A stretch of 13,493 nucleotides of DNA from Actinomycetes bacterium (GTDB lineage: Bacteria > Actinomycetota > Actinomycetes > S36-B12 > UBA10799). This document shows, one piece after another, positions 13,213 through 13,493 of this stretch. Each line of letters opens with the position of its first letter. Within the stretch, counting starts at the first letter, position 1. The stretch covers positions 1 through 13,493 of the forward strand of contig JAKOZM010000490.1 of NCBI GenBank assembly GCA_029779995.1, read 5' to 3'. Below the pieces are notes generated by a model that worked only from the letters and a program-made list of their open reading frames with translations, made no database searches and was not told the origin of the DNA. A program made the position numbers and the translations under genes.

Positions 13213-13493
13213 TCACCGTGGACCACATGTCAGCCACCGCGGTAGCTGATGGTCCGGTGCCGACCTTCTCATCCAACCCCAGATAACCGGACGGAGGAGC
13301 TGGGCGGAGCGGAACGCGAACAGGTCGTTCTTGGTGATGGCGGGCAGGTCGTGGCCGGTGTGGAGCATGACGCGGGCCAGGACGGTCCAGCAGTCGTGCT
13401 GGGTCTTGGCGCTCATGTGCCGCCGGTCCATGCCGTCTTGGAGGCGTTGCCGCAGGTCGGGGTCCTGTTGGGCGAGGATCTGTCGGTACCCGA
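13213..13493 (-). pseudogene. Truncated tyrosine recombinase N-terminus (partial)
   Basis: The frame is open at the right edge and reads YRQILAQQDPDLRQRLQDG, then 'MDRRHMSAKTQHDCWTVLARVMLHTG' and 'LPAITKNDLFAFRSAQLLRP', before turning into unrelated sequence at about 13287 and stopping at 13213. The pattern of helices ('...LARVMLHTGHDLPAITKNDLFAFR') matches the N-terminal core-binding region of large site-specific integrases, including Tn554/TnpB-like ones. The catalytic R/H/R/Y half is absent downstream, so the gene is 3'-truncated by a deletion or insertion junction near 13287. The true start is beyond the window. It is a separate gene from the intact tnpA and tnpB. Confidence 0.55.

Noticed and set aside
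12350..13276. 308-codon minus-strand and 276/292-codon plus-strand frames
   Set aside because: Chance-like composition at high GC, no ribosome site or domain, and mutually overlapping on both strands. Treated as a degenerate stretch.
1..13493. CRISPR arrays, tRNA or rRNA genes
   Set aside because: No spaced repeat series and no tRNA-like TTCGA arm with a matching acceptor stem were seen on either strand.

Overview
This is a high-GC window whose coding style looks actinobacterial: strong G/C at third codon positions, GTG starts, 4-nt stop/start overlaps, and several starts with no Shine-Dalgarno that sit 6-7 nt after a -10-like hexamer (leaderless pattern). It reads as an accessory region: a short chromosomal-type gene set, then a Tn554-type recombinase module with a probable anti-phage gene pair, then a block of poorly known genes, then a degenerate stretch ending in a broken recombinase. 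I cannot place the genus.

Left part (1-2408). A possible PhzF-like tail fragment runs off the left edge, followed by an imperfect 70-bp inverted repeat. A WYL-domain regulator (minus strand) is divergent from a two-gene operon (plus strand) of a RidA-family protein and an SRPBCC/AHSA1 protein. The 62-bp gap between them holds a -10-like hexamer facing each way, each 6 nt from its ATG, and a small pseudo-palindrome. After the operon there is a frameshifted pentapeptide-repeat remnant, and positions 2239-2408 hold no recognisable gene.

Defence and mobility part (2409-8175, all minus strand). In transcription order: tnpA, tnpB (two tyrosine recombinases with complete R/H-R/H/Y residues), tnpC (small DUF6262-like protein with an HTH and a coiled coil), a 240-bp gap, a DprA-like SLOG protein and a ComF-like phosphoribosyltransferase. 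Adjacent genes overlap by 4 nt, except across the gap between tnpC and dprA. The tnpABC order matches Tn554. The DprA-like/phosphoribosyltransferase pair has the domain make-up of the ShosTA anti-phage toxin-antitoxin system and lies where Tn554 carries its cargo.

Right part (8282-12333). Divergent from tnpA is a plus-strand series: a 212-aa unknown protein with a strong RBS, an XRE-HTH/ImmA-IrrE metallopeptidase overlapping it by 8 nt, and a 396-aa protein with a CxCxxC(x20)H motif that may be a distant tRNA-guanine-transglycosylase-like barrel. Converging on it, with an 8-bp tail overlap, is a two-gene minus-strand operon: a protein with two AbrB/MazE-like domains and a 211-aa unknown. The AbrB gene has a palindrome over its predicted -10.

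Far right (12334-13493). About 850 bp contain no convincing intact gene but do contain a 31-bp near-perfect palindrome. The window ends in a tyrosine-recombinase N-terminal fragment that is open at the edge and loses sense at about 13287. The best candidates for new biology are the ShosTA-like pair as transposon cargo and the unknown/XRE-ImmA/CxCxxC gene set.
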